Shown here one piece after another: positions 1-8,112 of a DNA stretch of 36,465 nucleotides; the stretch's first letter is position 1, and every line of letters begins with the position of its first letter. The DNA comes from Bacteroidota bacterium (GTDB lineage Bacteria; Bacteroidota; Rhodothermia; Balneolales; Balneolaceae). Location of the stretch: NCBI GenBank assembly GCA_027621355.1, contig JAQCBZ010000013.1:1-36465 (forward strand), written 5' to 3'. The translations under genes and the position numbers were made by a program. The notes beneath the pieces were generated by a model. The model made no database searches. It was given only the letters and a program-made list of their open reading frames with translations, and was not told the DNA's origin.

Positions 1-323
1 GTCCAGATGAAACGACCCCCTCTGAGCAGAAATAGCTGCAGAAAAAGCCATTTCCAACACCAAGCAAGGACTCCTTTTGTGTTCGTAGCCTCTAACCAAT
101 GTTGATGAACAACCTCTCTGGCAGGATTAGCCCACAATAATGCTGCATAGCCCCAAATTGAATGGCTTATCCATTTTTGTGAGGCGCCAAGTGGATTCTT
201 CTTATAAAATTGGGTGAGGTAGTCTGTTCGAGGCGTTTGGGGGCGATGCTTCGGAAAGACATGAAGTATCTCAACCGATTCAGGCAATACATCCGTCCAA
301 TCCTTGAAAACGAAGGTTTTCAT
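1..323 (-). CDS. Glycosyltransferase, N-terminal part (cut by window edge)
   Basis: An open minus-strand frame runs from an ATG at 323 to the left edge with no stop (107 codons). The ATG overlaps the stop of the upstream barrel gene as ATGA (320-323), which supports this start and suggests translational coupling. The visible protein has an early beta-strand/turn (EILHVFPKHRPQTPR), a WGYAALLWANPAREVVHQHW stretch and then a hydrophobic segment ending in GGRFIW. The HxHW-type pattern followed by an (R)xxWT strand is typical of the N-terminal Rossmann half of GT-B glycosyltransferases that build surface glycans. The catalytic C-terminal half lies outside the window, so donor and acceptor cannot be named. 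It is the last visible gene of an envelope operon. The family call is from pattern only and is moderately sure. Confidence 0.6.
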   Translation of the reverse strand, partial: MKTFVFKDWTDVLPESVEILHVFPKHRPQTPRTDYLTQFYKKNPLGASQKWISHSIWGYAALLWANPAREVVHQHWLEATNTKGVLAWCWKWLFLQLFLLRGGRFIW

Positions 324-1294
324 GGAGTTAATGGAACACGTAATCCAATCGAATGTGCGGTACCAAATCCAGAATTGAATGGACTGAATGCATAATCAAG
401 GCTCACACGATCCAACACCACAAATAATCCAGCAGAAAAGCTCTGCTCACTCTCTTTCCATTCCTTACCCACTCGAAATCCACCTTGCTCGTTGAAATCA
501 ACCTCTATTCCAGTATGAAATACAGTGGACGCATCGGGATCTTTGAGCTGCTGAGTCGCATCAATGTAGCTACGCACATCAATCGCTCGATTCTGATTGA
601 TTGTTAGGGATAATAGATGAGATTTATTGGAGAGTCTAAGTCGATAGGGTAATTCTGTAGAACTTTGATCCAACGCATCTAACTCTCCCATATGCTCGAT
701 GGAGACCCCAAATTCAAGACGATCATCAAGAACTGGTGCCCACGCACCTGCTGAAAAAGAGACTCCATTAGCTCGATATTGAAATATCTCTTGTCGCAGA
801 GCACTCACACTTGCACCTAAAGCAATAGGCCCGAGATTTCGTGCAATGCCTGCAGTCACCATAAGATTTTCAGCCGAAAATGTACCGGTAGGAGGGCCTG
901 GTTGTGTTCTAGCTTGGAGCTCACCCACAGCAGATCGCTGAACGGTAAGGCCAAAGGAGGCTCGACGTCCTACCCATGAAACTCCAGCATACTGAAACGA
1001 CGTATTGGAGATCCAGGCGGTATATGAGGCTTCAATCCACGCTTCTGATGTACTGGCGAGTAAAGCAGGATTATACAGAATGGCATTAGGTCCCAGATTT
1101 GATAGACCTCCAGCACCGCCAAGTGATTGCACCGTTGGCTCAAAGGGGATGTCTACCAAGTCTAGGGTAGGTTTTTCCAAGGATTGCCCGTAAACCGTGG
1201 TCATAGTCGCACAGAAAACACACCCCAAAACCATCATTCGCGTGAGGGTATAAGAGTAGGCGCTAATCACGCGTTCGATTTGGATTTTGATCAT
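320..1294 (-). CDS. PorV/PorQ-like outer-membrane beta-barrel protein
   Basis: A 324-residue predicted outer-membrane protein. The start at 1294 overlaps the upstream stop (ATGA). The N-terminus has a somewhat long n-region and then a hydrophobic segment ending in a VYGQ cleavage-like site near residue 36; an internal Met at 20 or 21 would give a more ordinary signal peptide. After this comes the pattern SLGGAGGLSNLGPNAILYNPALLA, whose GGAG...NPA core is the start signature of the PorV/PorQ/UPF0164 (FadL-like) barrels. The rest alternates hydrophobic and polar residues as expected for beta-strands and ends in a strand with GLRVPL. Family members include PorV/LptO, which helps type IX secretion. 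Here the gene follows a secreted protein with a sorting-like tail and a second barrel, so an accessory secretion or surface-anchoring role is plausible but unproven. Confidence 0.6.
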   Translation of the reverse strand: MIKIQIERVISAYSYTLTRMMVLGCVFCATMTTVYGQSLEKPTLDLVDIPFEPTVQSLGGAGGLSNLGPNAILYNPALLASTSEAWIEASYTAWISNTSFQYAGVSWVGRRASFGLTVQRSAVGELQARTQPGPPTGTFSAENLMVTAGIARNLGPIALGASVSALRQEIFQYRANGVSFSAGAWAPVLDDRLEFGVSIEHMGELDALDQSSTELPYRLRLSNKSHLLSLTINQNRAIDVRSYIDATQQLKDPDASTVFHTGIEVDFNEQGGFRVGKEWKESEQSFSAGLFVVLDRVSLDYAFSPFNSGFGTAHSIGLRVPLTP

Positions 1295-2349
1295 AAGGAG
1301 AAGGTTAATGAAAAGGTGTGTGCAAAACCAATGTCCGGATGCTCACTCCATATGGCATAATGAAATGTTTCGACAAGAGGTACATCCACAAGATCGAGCA
1401 AAAACCCAGCCGATCCCTTCCAGGTTGTCTCAACGTCCGAGAACGGGGTGCTATGAAGTCCCACCTGCACACTAAACCGTGAATGAGCGGCCCAATCCAA
1501 TCCAAATGAGGTGGATAATGCACGCGTGATTTGTTCGCTTGATTCGCGAAGAAGGAGACCGCTATCACTGTAACGGGCTTGATCTGGAGAATCTTGTTGT
1601 TGAGTCGACAGTGTTATCGAGTGGTGGAGCTGTAGACGATTCATTGCGCTATACGTGTGCCCGAACAGGAAACGGCGTGTAAATCCCTGCCTAATGGTTC
1701 CCTCTTGACTTGATCCGGCAATCGTACCAGTTGTCCATCGGTATGTGGCCAACAGATCTTTGGCCACAATCATCCAAGCATACCGTTCTGAAAGCGTCGA
1801 TTGTATCCCAAGATCTACACCTATGGTTGTTGCAGGCTCAAGGTCTGGATGTAGAGAAGAGTGGTGCCAGGAGATTCCCAAACCAGCCTCAATCTGCTCT
1901 GTAATGGCAAGGCCCAACTGAACACCTATCATCGATTCACTTGTGGAGAAGGTTCGTGTTGGATATCCGCTCACACTACGACCGTCAATGTCACCAACGC
2001 GGTATTGCGCTAAGTGAACTCTTAGACCCAAACGCTCATCCAACGGCGCATGCACAGAAACCCGATCATGGGCTCTATCAAACGTCAAAACAGATGTTTG
2101 CATCAATGCTTCCCATTGTTCGTCCTGACTCCTTGCCGTAGCAGGATTTAAACTCAAGGACAATCGTGTTTCAAATAAAGGCAAGGATACTGCTACGCCA
2201 CCAAGAGATCGCTCATAAGAAGACATAAACAACCTACTTTGAATGCCTGACGCACCACCCACTTGAGCAAAAACAAAAGTAGGAATTACCGTCAGTAGAA
2301 AGCACCACCCGAAGATCCATAGCCAAAGTCGTTGAGTATTGTGAATCAT
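1291..2349 (-). CDS. PorV/PorQ-like outer-membrane beta-barrel protein (second copy)
   Basis: A 352-residue protein with a clear signal peptide (hydrophobic core LWIFGWCFLLTVIPTFVFA, cleavage after AQ near residue 29). It then has SSYERSLGGVAVSLPLFET and LSLNPATA, a weaker version of the GGA...NPA signature seen in the next gene. Amphipathic strands fill the remainder, ending in FAHTFSLTFSL, an aromatic-terminated last strand typical of outer-membrane barrels. The start codon overlaps the upstream stop by one base (TAATG at 2349) and the stop overlaps the downstream start (ATGA), so the genes are tightly coupled. The two barrels are clearly diverged in sequence but look like the same architectural family. 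Specific cargo or substrate is unknown. Confidence 0.5.
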   Translation of the reverse strand: MIHNTQRLWLWIFGWCFLLTVIPTFVFAQVGGASGIQSRLFMSSYERSLGGVAVSLPLFETRLSLSLNPATARSQDEQWEALMQTSVLTFDRAHDRVSVHAPLDERLGLRVHLAQYRVGDIDGRSVSGYPTRTFSTSESMIGVQLGLAITEQIEAGLGISWHHSSLHPDLEPATTIGVDLGIQSTLSERYAWMIVAKDLLATYRWTTGTIAGSSQEGTIRQGFTRRFLFGHTYSAMNRLQLHHSITLSTQQQDSPDQARYSDSGLLLRESSEQITRALSTSFGLDWAAHSRFSVQVGLHSTPFSDVETTWKGSAGFLLDLVDVPLVETFHYAIWSEHPDIGFAHTFSLTFSL

Positions 2350-3983
2350 TACTGTATCACCAAAATTTTTCCACTGAACAACTCAGCTCCACCCTCTACT
2401 TGCACAAAATAGACACCATTGTGAACCTCTAATCCATTGGTTGTTTGTCCATTCCACAGCACCTCAAATACCCCTGAGGTTTGTACAGATTCTTTAGTTT
2501 GATAAATGCGTCTCATCTGTCCATCAAAAATAGAGACAGAGACATTCATGGGTTTTGGTACATTGAATCGAATCCTTGCAAATTCATGCGTCGTTGGTGA
2601 GAACGGATTAGGGTAGACATACCCATCCACTTCATCACTTGGACGCGTGTTGTGCTGACCGGATAGTGGATAGTCTACTCGGATTAGCTCCCACGTAACC
2701 CCTTCATCTTGAGAAACAAGTAGCCCTTGAGAGCTCCCAACGACAATCCAGTCTTGATACGTGTCTACAGAAAAGAATTCGGTGGATTGTGGTACTTGAT
2801 TTCCTGTCACAGGTAGTGGGGTTTGGCTGCTCCACGAGACCCCTCCATCAACAGATCGATACACGTTGTTTCCAACGGCCAAGATCGTCGACCCAACAAA
2901 CCCTACATCATTAATTTTTTGTCCCAACAGATGTTGTGAAAATGAACGCCCACCATCATTTGACGTTACGAGTCCATATTGTTCAGATGCTGAGGTAGGC
3001 CAATTGGTCATCCATAAGGCACCCGTTTCTGGATGTTGGCGAATCCGAATTATCCAGTTCCCTACAAGACCTCTTGACGATCCATTTGTTTGAATATGGG
3101 TCCAGGATGCTTGAGAGGGACCCACTTGGTAGAGATCTTCTGAAACATTGAGTCCTCCCGCCGTACCGATGTAGACATGTCCAATCTCATCAACATGTAC
3201 CGAGAATCCAAGTAAGTTGTTATCAGATCTAGGGTCATATCGCTCTATCGATCCGTTCGATGTCGAACTGCTCCACGAGATCGAGGTAGAAGGATTCATA
3301 GAAGATGTAGATTGTGGAGGCAGCGGAACAAACTGCCAAGACTGCCCCTCATCACTAGATATTTTGATCCCAGAAGCCCAATGAGCTGCATAAAGGGTGC
3401 CATTATGGGAAAACAAGTCGTACGGAGGGGACTGTTCAGGCACGGTAATACGAACCCTTCGATACTCAGTCGATCCATAGGTGAACAGTATATCGCAGGC
3501 TTCATCAAGAAGAGAAGGATCAGGACAAACGGAAGCATCAGGCTCTGGATCCAAGGAAAAGGGTTGGTAGCTCCATGTCGCACCCAAGTCACGTGAGATG
3601 CCATAGCCAGCTGCACGAGGAATCGTTTCATCATCGAGCTGTGTCGTAGCCCCTAATCCAGCATATAGGTAGCCACCCTCCGCATGGAGCGAGTATAGTA
3701 ATGACAATCCTTGATTCACAGAGTCGAGCCCGACGGGAGAGTTCCATATATTAAAAGGCGGTGTGGCGTATTCTAGCCCAGGGCCTATCCATATCCCTTG
3801 CGAATTTGAGCCTACTACAGAGATACTATTTTGACGAAATGACGATTCTCGATCAAAAAGTGGGCCTATCCATGAGTTGGATTGCCCCACAGCACGATCT
3901 GAGAGTCCAATCATGAGTAAAACGACTCCTACACATAGTATAGACTTTGCCAGGGATGTTTTACGTGAGTTCATCAGACTCAT
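2349..3983 (-). CDS. Secreted BNR/Asp-box repeat protein with FlgD/T9SS-like C-terminal domain
   Basis: The protein is 544 residues from the ATG at 3983, chosen because it overlaps the upstream stop as ATGA and gives a normal signal peptide (hydrophobic ILCVGVVLLMIGL, cleavage near AVGQ). A longer in-frame start at 4049 would lie inside the upstream gene. The middle holds repeated Asp-box motifs (SRDLGATWSY, SSDEGQSWQF, SNDGGRSFSQ, SVDGGVSWSS, SQDEGVTWEL), typical of sialidase/Vps10-type beta-propellers, which are binding or structural folds; no catalytic call is made. About 90 C-terminal residues, from YVYPNPFSPT through VSIFDGQMRRIYQ to NGVYFVQVEGG and a basic end, match the FlgD-Ig/type IX sorting-domain style. 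It is probably exported and surface-displayed. The two downstream PorV-like barrels fit that idea. Confidence 0.68.
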   Translation of the reverse strand: MSLMNSRKTSLAKSILCVGVVLLMIGLSDRAVGQSNSWIGPLFDRESSFRQNSISVVGSNSQGIWIGPGLEYATPPFNIWNSPVGLDSVNQGLSLLYSLHAEGGYLYAGLGATTQLDDETIPRAAGYGISRDLGATWSYQPFSLDPEPDASVCPDPSLLDEACDILFTYGSTEYRRVRITVPEQSPPYDLFSHNGTLYAAHWASGIKISSDEGQSWQFVPLPPQSTSSMNPSTSISWSSSTSNGSIERYDPRSDNNLLGFSVHVDEIGHVYIGTAGGLNVSEDLYQVGPSQASWTHIQTNGSSRGLVGNWIIRIRQHPETGALWMTNWPTSASEQYGLVTSNDGGRSFSQHLLGQKINDVGFVGSTILAVGNNVYRSVDGGVSWSSQTPLPVTGNQVPQSTEFFSVDTYQDWIVVGSSQGLLVSQDEGVTWELIRVDYPLSGQHNTRPSDEVDGYVYPNPFSPTTHEFARIRFNVPKPMNVSVSIFDGQMRRIYQTKESVQTSGVFEVLWNGQTTNGLEVHNGVYFVQVEGGAELFSGKILVIQ

Positions 3984-4750
3984 TCGACAATCTCCAATGT
4001 GGTGGTTTTCTGCGTTGCCGAAAGACCCGTTACAGAGATCGCATTCCATTGCAGAATGTAGCTAGCAGGTTGGTTGTCCGACCCAATACTTAGTCCTACG
4101 AAGTAAAGCCCATCATTTGCTTGTTCATCACCGTCCTGACCGTTATCGACCAAGGTGAAGACACCTCTTGAGTCATTGGTTGCAGCATCCAGCAATTCCA
4201 TGGTTACCGAGGCAACATTTTGTAGGCTGATGGAATGAGAGATTTCTGCTATAAACAAAATTGCCTGCGTACCCGAGGTAGGAATTTGCACACTATCTAG
4301 GTGAATGATCGATTCAATCACTGGAGCTTCATCTGCAACACCCTCTACAGGAACTGATGTCTCGTAACGAGCTCTTTGGCCACTAGGTTGAACAAATTCA
4401 ATCTGCGCTCGAAGTGTTGTAGATTCACCTGTATTTAGAGTGAGTTGAGTCGAGGCTGAGAAGGAACCATTATCCTGAAGCAAAATCTCTAATGGAATTG
4501 CAGTGAAAGAGGACTTAGACACAAAGGCAACTCCCTGAGTAGAGGGGCTAGCCCCAAGGAGTACTCCTTGGAAAGCTACCGTTATTGTGGTGTCTTGAAT
4601 CGTATTTGATGCGTATTGAATGGACGCGGGTACAAAAGAAATAGACTCAAAACGTATCCCATCAACCTGTTGATCGGCTGTTGTCTGTTCACAAGATAAG
4701 AGTAGAATTGAGCCAAGAAGAACCCACAGTGGAATCAGGGTGTGTCGCAT
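3980..4750 (-). CDS. Hypothetical lipoprotein with Ig-like/choice-of-anchor-type domains
   Basis: The 256-residue protein starts MRHTLIPLWVLLGSILLLSC, a textbook lipoprotein signal with lipid-acceptor Cys at 20. Two beta-rich segments follow, and near residues 200-215 is DNGQDGDEQANDGLYFVGL. This D-rich loop is found in bacterial surface Ig-like domains (the 'DDGxxGDxxAGDGVYT' pattern) and is probably calcium binding. It is the first gene of the minus-strand envelope operon, with its stop overlapping the next start (ATGA at 3980-3983). No enzyme motif is visible. A structural or tethering partner for the secreted propeller encoded next is a reasonable guess, not more. Confidence 0.6.
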   Translation of the reverse strand: MRHTLIPLWVLLGSILLLSCEQTTADQQVDGIRFESISFVPASIQYASNTIQDTTITVAFQGVLLGASPSTQGVAFVSKSSFTAIPLEILLQDNGSFSASTQLTLNTGESTTLRAQIEFVQPSGQRARYETSVPVEGVADEAPVIESIIHLDSVQIPTSGTQAILFIAEISHSISLQNVASVTMELLDAATNDSRGVFTLVDNGQDGDEQANDGLYFVGLSIGSDNQPASYILQWNAISVTGLSATQKTTTLEIVE

Positions 4751-4787
4751 GGAGTAAATATAAAAAGCTTCCTGGCTAAGCGCGTTT

Positions 4788-4816
4788 ATTAATTAAGAAC
4801 GAAAAATCAATCTCAA
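4788..4816 (-). promoter_or_regulatory. Candidate promoter of the envelope operon
   Basis: On the minus strand, TTGAGA (4811-4816) is followed after 17 bases by ATTAAT (4788-4793), about 38 bases upstream of the lipoprotein ATG. A perfect TATAAT also lies at 4849-4854 on the same strand, but without a good -35. Either could serve; this is consensus matching only. Confidence 0.3.
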
Positions 4817-4900
4817 TGAGTGATGACATTACGAATAACAAATCACGAATTATAGAACACGAATTGTAGGTTAGGATAAACTGAATTAACTTAGCGACAT

Positions 4901-4992
4901 AATGCAGACACAACATAGCAATACTAACGCTTGGTGGAGGTAACGAACTCGATCTGCATTTCGTACGTCCAATCCACTGTACGTGAAATGCA
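4901..4992 (+). promoter_or_regulatory. trp attenuator: 1:2 pairing and antiterminator hairpin
   Basis: Segment 1 (AATGCAGA, 4901-4908, containing the leader start codon) can pair perfectly over 8 bp with segment 2 (TCTGCATT, 4953-4960). Segment 2 can instead pair with segment 3: TGCATTTC (4955-4962) with GAAATGCA (4985-4992), plus ACGT (4965-4968) with ACGT (4981-4984) across a 2-nt bulge, giving 12 bp. That hairpin places the 5' arm of the terminator in its 12-nt loop and consumes the first two bases of its 3' arm. Forming both as a pseudoknot would need a zero-length loop to span 12 bp, so antiterminator and terminator should exclude each other. Pairings were worked out by hand, without folding energies. 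Confidence 0.75.
4902..4943 (+). CDS. trpL: trp operon leader peptide with tandem Trp codons
   Basis: An ATG at 4902 opens a 13-codon frame reading MQTQHSNTNAWWR, then TAA at 4941-4943. It lies 68 bp before trpE on the same strand. Two adjacent TGG codons (4932-4937) sit just before the stop, as in the E. coli leader, which also ends in a WWR-containing stretch. Trp is the rarest amino acid, so a tandem pair in a 13-residue frame directly ahead of trpE is strong evidence of function. No Shine-Dalgarno sequence precedes it, which matches most starts in this window. The stop codon lies 9 bases before the 1:2 pairing strand at 4953. A ribosome finishing translation could therefore reach that strand, while one stalled on Trp codons would leave it free. 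Translation itself is not demonstrated. Confidence 0.85.
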   Translation: MQTQHSNTNAWWR

Positions 4993-5006
4993 GTGGATTT
5001 TTTGTT
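4971..5006 (+). terminator. trp attenuator intrinsic terminator
   Basis: AATCCACTG (4971-4979) pairs perfectly with CAGTGGATT (4991-4999) around an 11-nt loop, followed by a run of T (4998-5003, then GTTT). It ends 5 bases before the trpE ATG at 5012. Placed between the leader peptide and trpE on the coding strand, it acts as the conditional terminator of the operon. Confidence 0.85.
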
Positions 5007-5011
5007 TCTAG

Positions 5012-6544
5012 ATGGATAGTACATTTTCTCAATTTAAGGCAGCAGCTACATCAGGTGGCGTTATCCCTTGTTCAAAGACACTGCTCTCTGATCAAACTAC
5101 ACCGGTGCAGGCGTGTAAAGCCCTTCGCCGGGCGCATCCTGACAAAGCACATTTTCTCTTTGAGAGTGTCAGCGCTGACCAATCCATGGGTCGATATTCC
5201 TTTCTAGGTGCACACCCAAAGATTACATGGAAAGGATATAGCGGGGGTACTCAAGTTTATTACCGTGATGATTCAGCGAAGGACGAAACCAGTTCTCTAC
5301 CCTGGGATGCTACATTACGAGAGTGGTTGAGCTCAAAAACCTGGGCTGAGTCGATTGAACAGCAATTGCAAAGTGGTGGGTTTCATGGTGGAATCGTAGG
5401 ATACACCTCCTATGAATGGATTCACGAACTTGAGCCCATTCACTCCAAAGAAGACACCAACACCGTATCAGAGACGGATAAACCGATCGCTTTATGGATG
5501 CTCTTTGATGAGTTTGTTCAATTTGATCACGTTAAACAGACGTGCACACTGACCAAATTGGTCTTTCCCGAATTGGAAGATCTATCCAGCGAAGAACGTA
5601 TTAAAGCGCTTTATAATGAGGCTGAAAAGGCATTAAGTGCCCTAGTATCCTGCATATCATCCACGGAGGCGTCATTAGATACCCTTGAGCCAAGTTCTAT
5701 CGATGACCTTCCGTTTGACTCTCCCTTTTCAAAATCCTCCTTTGTTCAGGCTGTTGGATCCATTAAAGAGCACATCCATGAAGGAGACGCTTTTCAAGTG
5801 GTACTTTCGCGTGCGCTAACCACGACGTTTTCAGAGGATTCACTGCGTCTATATAGAGCCTTGCGACATGTAAATCCATCTCCGTATATGTTTTACATTC
5901 ATCATCCTGATGTATGTACACTGGTTGGTTCCTCACCTGAAATTTTAGTACAAGTGAAGGATCAAACCGCTGTTCTATATCCCATTGCTGGGACACGTCC
6001 ACGTGGTGAGACTCCTGAGCTAGACATCGCTTTTAAACAGGATCTATTAGAGGATCAAAAAGAACTGGCAGAGCACACCATGTTAATCGATTTAGGGAGA
6101 AATGATCTCTCAAGAGTGTGCCAGCACGGCACCATCCATGTGAGTAAACAAATGGAGGTAGAGTATTTTTCTCATGTCATGCACATCGTTAGCGAGGTAA
6201 AAGGGACCGTGCGACCCGATCAAGATGCATTGAGTGTACTAAAGGCCTGTTTCCCAGCTGGAACGGTATCTGGTGCTCCCAAAGTGAGGGCGATGCAAAT
6301 TCTGGATACACTTGAGCCAAACCCAAGAGGACCATACGCAGGTGCTGTTGGGTATTTCGATTTTAAAGGTAATATGGACACATGTATTGCCATTCGAACC
6401 TTTATTATAGAAGGTGATCAGCTACGTATTCAAGCAGGGGCGGGAATCGTTGCAGACAGTGACGCAGAAGCTGAGTTCAATGAAACGCTTCACAAATCCA
6501 ATGCGTTGCGACAAGCGGTCGCTTTAGCCAAAACACTAACCTAA
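5012..6544 (+). CDS. trpE: Anthranilate synthase component I
   Basis: The 510-residue protein converts chorismate and glutamine-derived ammonia to anthranilate, together with TrpG. The N-terminal domain shows [17 protein letters not shown] (48-64), containing the LxES element that forms the tryptophan feedback site in TrpE. The C-terminal chorismate-binding domain has [11 protein letters not shown] (from 258), [10 protein letters not shown] (about 323-332), [16 protein letters not shown] (about 353-368), [12 protein letters not shown] and the [18 protein letters not shown] end motif. Length is normal for the family. The start at 5012 is directly after the attenuator T-run, leaving no room for a Shine-Dalgarno sequence. 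An upstream frame at 4983 is out of phase. Enzyme feedback inhibition and attenuation thus probably act together. Confidence 0.98.
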   Translation: MDSTFSQFKAAATSGGVIPCSKTLLSDQTTPVQACKALRRAHPDKAHFLFESVSADQSMGRYSFLGAHPKITWKGYSGGTQVYYRDDSAKDETSSLPWDATLREWLSSKTWAESIEQQLQSGGFHGGIVGYTSYEWIHELEPIHSKEDTNTVSETDKPIALWMLFDEFVQFDHVKQTCTLTKLVFPELEDLSSEERIKALYNEAEKALSALVSCISSTEASLDTLEPSSIDDLPFDSPFSKSSFVQAVGSIKEHIHEGDAFQVVLSRALTTTFSEDSLRLYRALRHVNPSPYMFYIHHPDVCTLVGSSPEILVQVKDQTAVLYPIAGTRPRGETPELDIAFKQDLLEDQKELAEHTMLIDLGRNDLSRVCQHGTIHVSKQMEVEYFSHVMHIVSEVKGTVRPDQDALSVLKACFPAGTVSGAPKVRAMQILDTLEPNPRGPYAGAVGYFDFKGNMDTCIAIRTFIIEGDQLRIQAGAGIVADSDAEAEFNETLHKSNALRQAVALAKTLT

Positions 6545-6550
6545 TTCATT

Positions 6551-7549
6551 ATGATTACACTTTCGGGCATTCAACCCTCGGGTCAACTTCACTTAGGTAA
6601 TTACTTTGGTGCCATTCGTCAGCATGTCGAGAGGCAGACTACGCCTGATGAATCGTTTTACTTCATCGCAAACTATCACTCCTTAACGTCCCTCCATGAT
6701 GGAGACTCTTTGGCCAAATATTCGTTGGATGTCGCCATCGATTACCTTGCATTAGGCCTTGATGCTGCAAAATGCACTCTTTATCTACAGTCAGATGTGC
6801 CTGAAACGACTGAGCTTGCCTGGATTCTAAGCACGTTTTCGCCCGTTTCGTTGATGGACAAAGGGGTAGCCTATAAGGACAAGATAGCTCAAGGCTTGAC
6901 GCCGAATATTGGATTATTTACCTATCCTATACTCCAGGCAGCCGATATTTTAATTATGCAGTCTAATGTTGTGCCCGTGGGAGAGGATCAAAAGCAAAAC
7001 ATTGAAATCGCTCGAGATCTTGCCCAAAAAGTGAATCATTCTGCTCAAAAGGAACTTTGCACAATTCCTGAGCCCATGTTTGTGGAAAAGGGAGCTAATG
7101 TTCCAGGAACGGATGGAAAGAAAATGAGCAAGAGCACCGGTAATACCATCCCAATCTTTGCAGAGGGGAAAGCACTCAAAAAGACTCTTGGCACCATCAT
7201 TACGGACTCCAAAGGTCTAGAGGAATCCAAAGATCCTGAGACTTGTACCGTCTATAGCCTAATTAAACTTTTTGCTACAGACGAAAAAGCAGATGAACTC
7301 GCAGAGGCTTACAGGGCGGGTGGGTACGGCTATGGTCATGCAAAACAGGCTCTTCAAGAGTTAATGGAGGATCATTTTGGTGAGGCTAGAGATCGCAGAC
7401 ATGATTTATCTGCACGCCCGGACGACGTAATAGACCTGCTTCGTGAGGGAGGCAGAAATGCTCGCAAAAAAGCTGCGCTTTTTATGGAGGCCATGAGAGA
7501 ACATTTTGGATTGTTAACCACAGACACCTCACCGTCTGTACGCGCATGA
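6551..7549 (+). CDS. trpS: Tryptophanyl-tRNA synthetase
   Basis: A class I aminoacyl-tRNA synthetase of 332 residues, the normal length of the bacterial form. The HIGH-like motif is HLGN at residues 14-17 in PSGQLHLGNYFG, and the KMSKS loop is intact at 191-195 (KKMSKSTGN). GEDQKQNIEIARD is the typical substrate-pocket/dimer segment. It charges tRNA-Trp. Six bases separate it from trpE and its stop overlaps the trpG start by ATGA, so it is a true operon member rather than an inserted neighbour. Having trpS between trpE and trpG is unusual. It would place the synthetase under the same Trp-codon attenuator, so low charged tRNA-Trp raises both tryptophan synthesis and charging capacity. Nothing in the sequence suggests an inactive paralogue. 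Confidence 0.97.
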   Translation: MITLSGIQPSGQLHLGNYFGAIRQHVERQTTPDESFYFIANYHSLTSLHDGDSLAKYSLDVAIDYLALGLDAAKCTLYLQSDVPETTELAWILSTFSPVSLMDKGVAYKDKIAQGLTPNIGLFTYPILQAADILIMQSNVVPVGEDQKQNIEIARDLAQKVNHSAQKELCTIPEPMFVEKGANVPGTDGKKMSKSTGNTIPIFAEGKALKKTLGTIITDSKGLEESKDPETCTVYSLIKLFATDEKADELAEAYRAGGYGYGHAKQALQELMEDHFGEARDRRHDLSARPDDVIDLLREGGRNARKKAALFMEAMREHFGLLTTDTSPSVRA

Positions 7550-8112
7550 TATTGGTCATCGATAATTATGATTCATTCACCTACAACTTGGTGAACCTGG
7601 TCGCAGTCCAAGGGGTAGACGTCAAAACCGTTCGTAACGACGAGATTACACTACAAGAGATAGCAGATCTCTCTCCAAAGGGAATTTTACTCTCACCAGG
7701 CCCGGGAAGACCCGAGGATGCAGGGATCTCGGAGGAGGTCATACGAAGATTTGGCCCTTCCTGTCCCATTATCGGTATATGTTTAGGCCATCAAGCCATT
7801 GGGCAGGTATTTGGAGGCGACGTGATCCATGCGCCAAGCTTAATGCATGGAAAAGTTTCATCGGTAATCCACACAGGAGATCCACTTTTTGCAGATGTGC
7901 CAAGTCCATTTACAGCCACTAGATATCACTCATTAGCATTGGACACCAATACAATACCATCTTCACTTCAAGTAACTTGTAGGACAGAGGATGGTGTAAT
8001 TATGGGCGTGCGTCATGTAGAGTATCCTCTTCAAGGAGTTCAGTTTCATCCAGAAAGCATTCTCACGCCAGATGGGGAAACGATGATCAAAAATTGGGTA
8101 GAGTCATTATGA
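7546..8112 (+). CDS. trpG: Anthranilate synthase component II (glutamine amidotransferase)
   Basis: A class I glutamine amidotransferase of 188 residues that supplies ammonia to TrpE. The catalytic triad is visible: Cys79 in GICLGHQ, and His168 and Glu170 in FHPES. LSPGPGRPEDAG (49-60) forms the oxyanion-loop region. The start overlaps the trpS stop and the stop overlaps the trpD start (both ATGA). It is a free-standing TrpG, not fused to TrpD or TrpE. The same protein could also serve para-aminobenzoate synthase (PabA role), because no separate pabA is seen here; the sequence alone does not decide this. Confidence 0.96.
   Translation: MILVIDNYDSFTYNLVNLVAVQGVDVKTVRNDEITLQEIADLSPKGILLSPGPGRPEDAGISEEVIRRFGPSCPIIGICLGHQAIGQVFGGDVIHAPSLMHGKVSSVIHTGDPLFADVPSPFTATRYHSLALDTNTIPSSLQVTCRTEDGVIMGVRHVEYPLQGVQFHPESILTPDGETMIKNWVESL

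Noticed and set aside
4751-5011. T-box riboswitch ahead of trpE
   Set aside because: No T-box consensus, specifier loop or long Stem I is present. The short leader peptide and three compact pairings explain the region better.
4983-5207. Alternative start of trpE region at an ATG in the attenuator
   Set aside because: This ATG lies in the terminator loop and reads a different frame from TrpE; the product does not resemble any protein.
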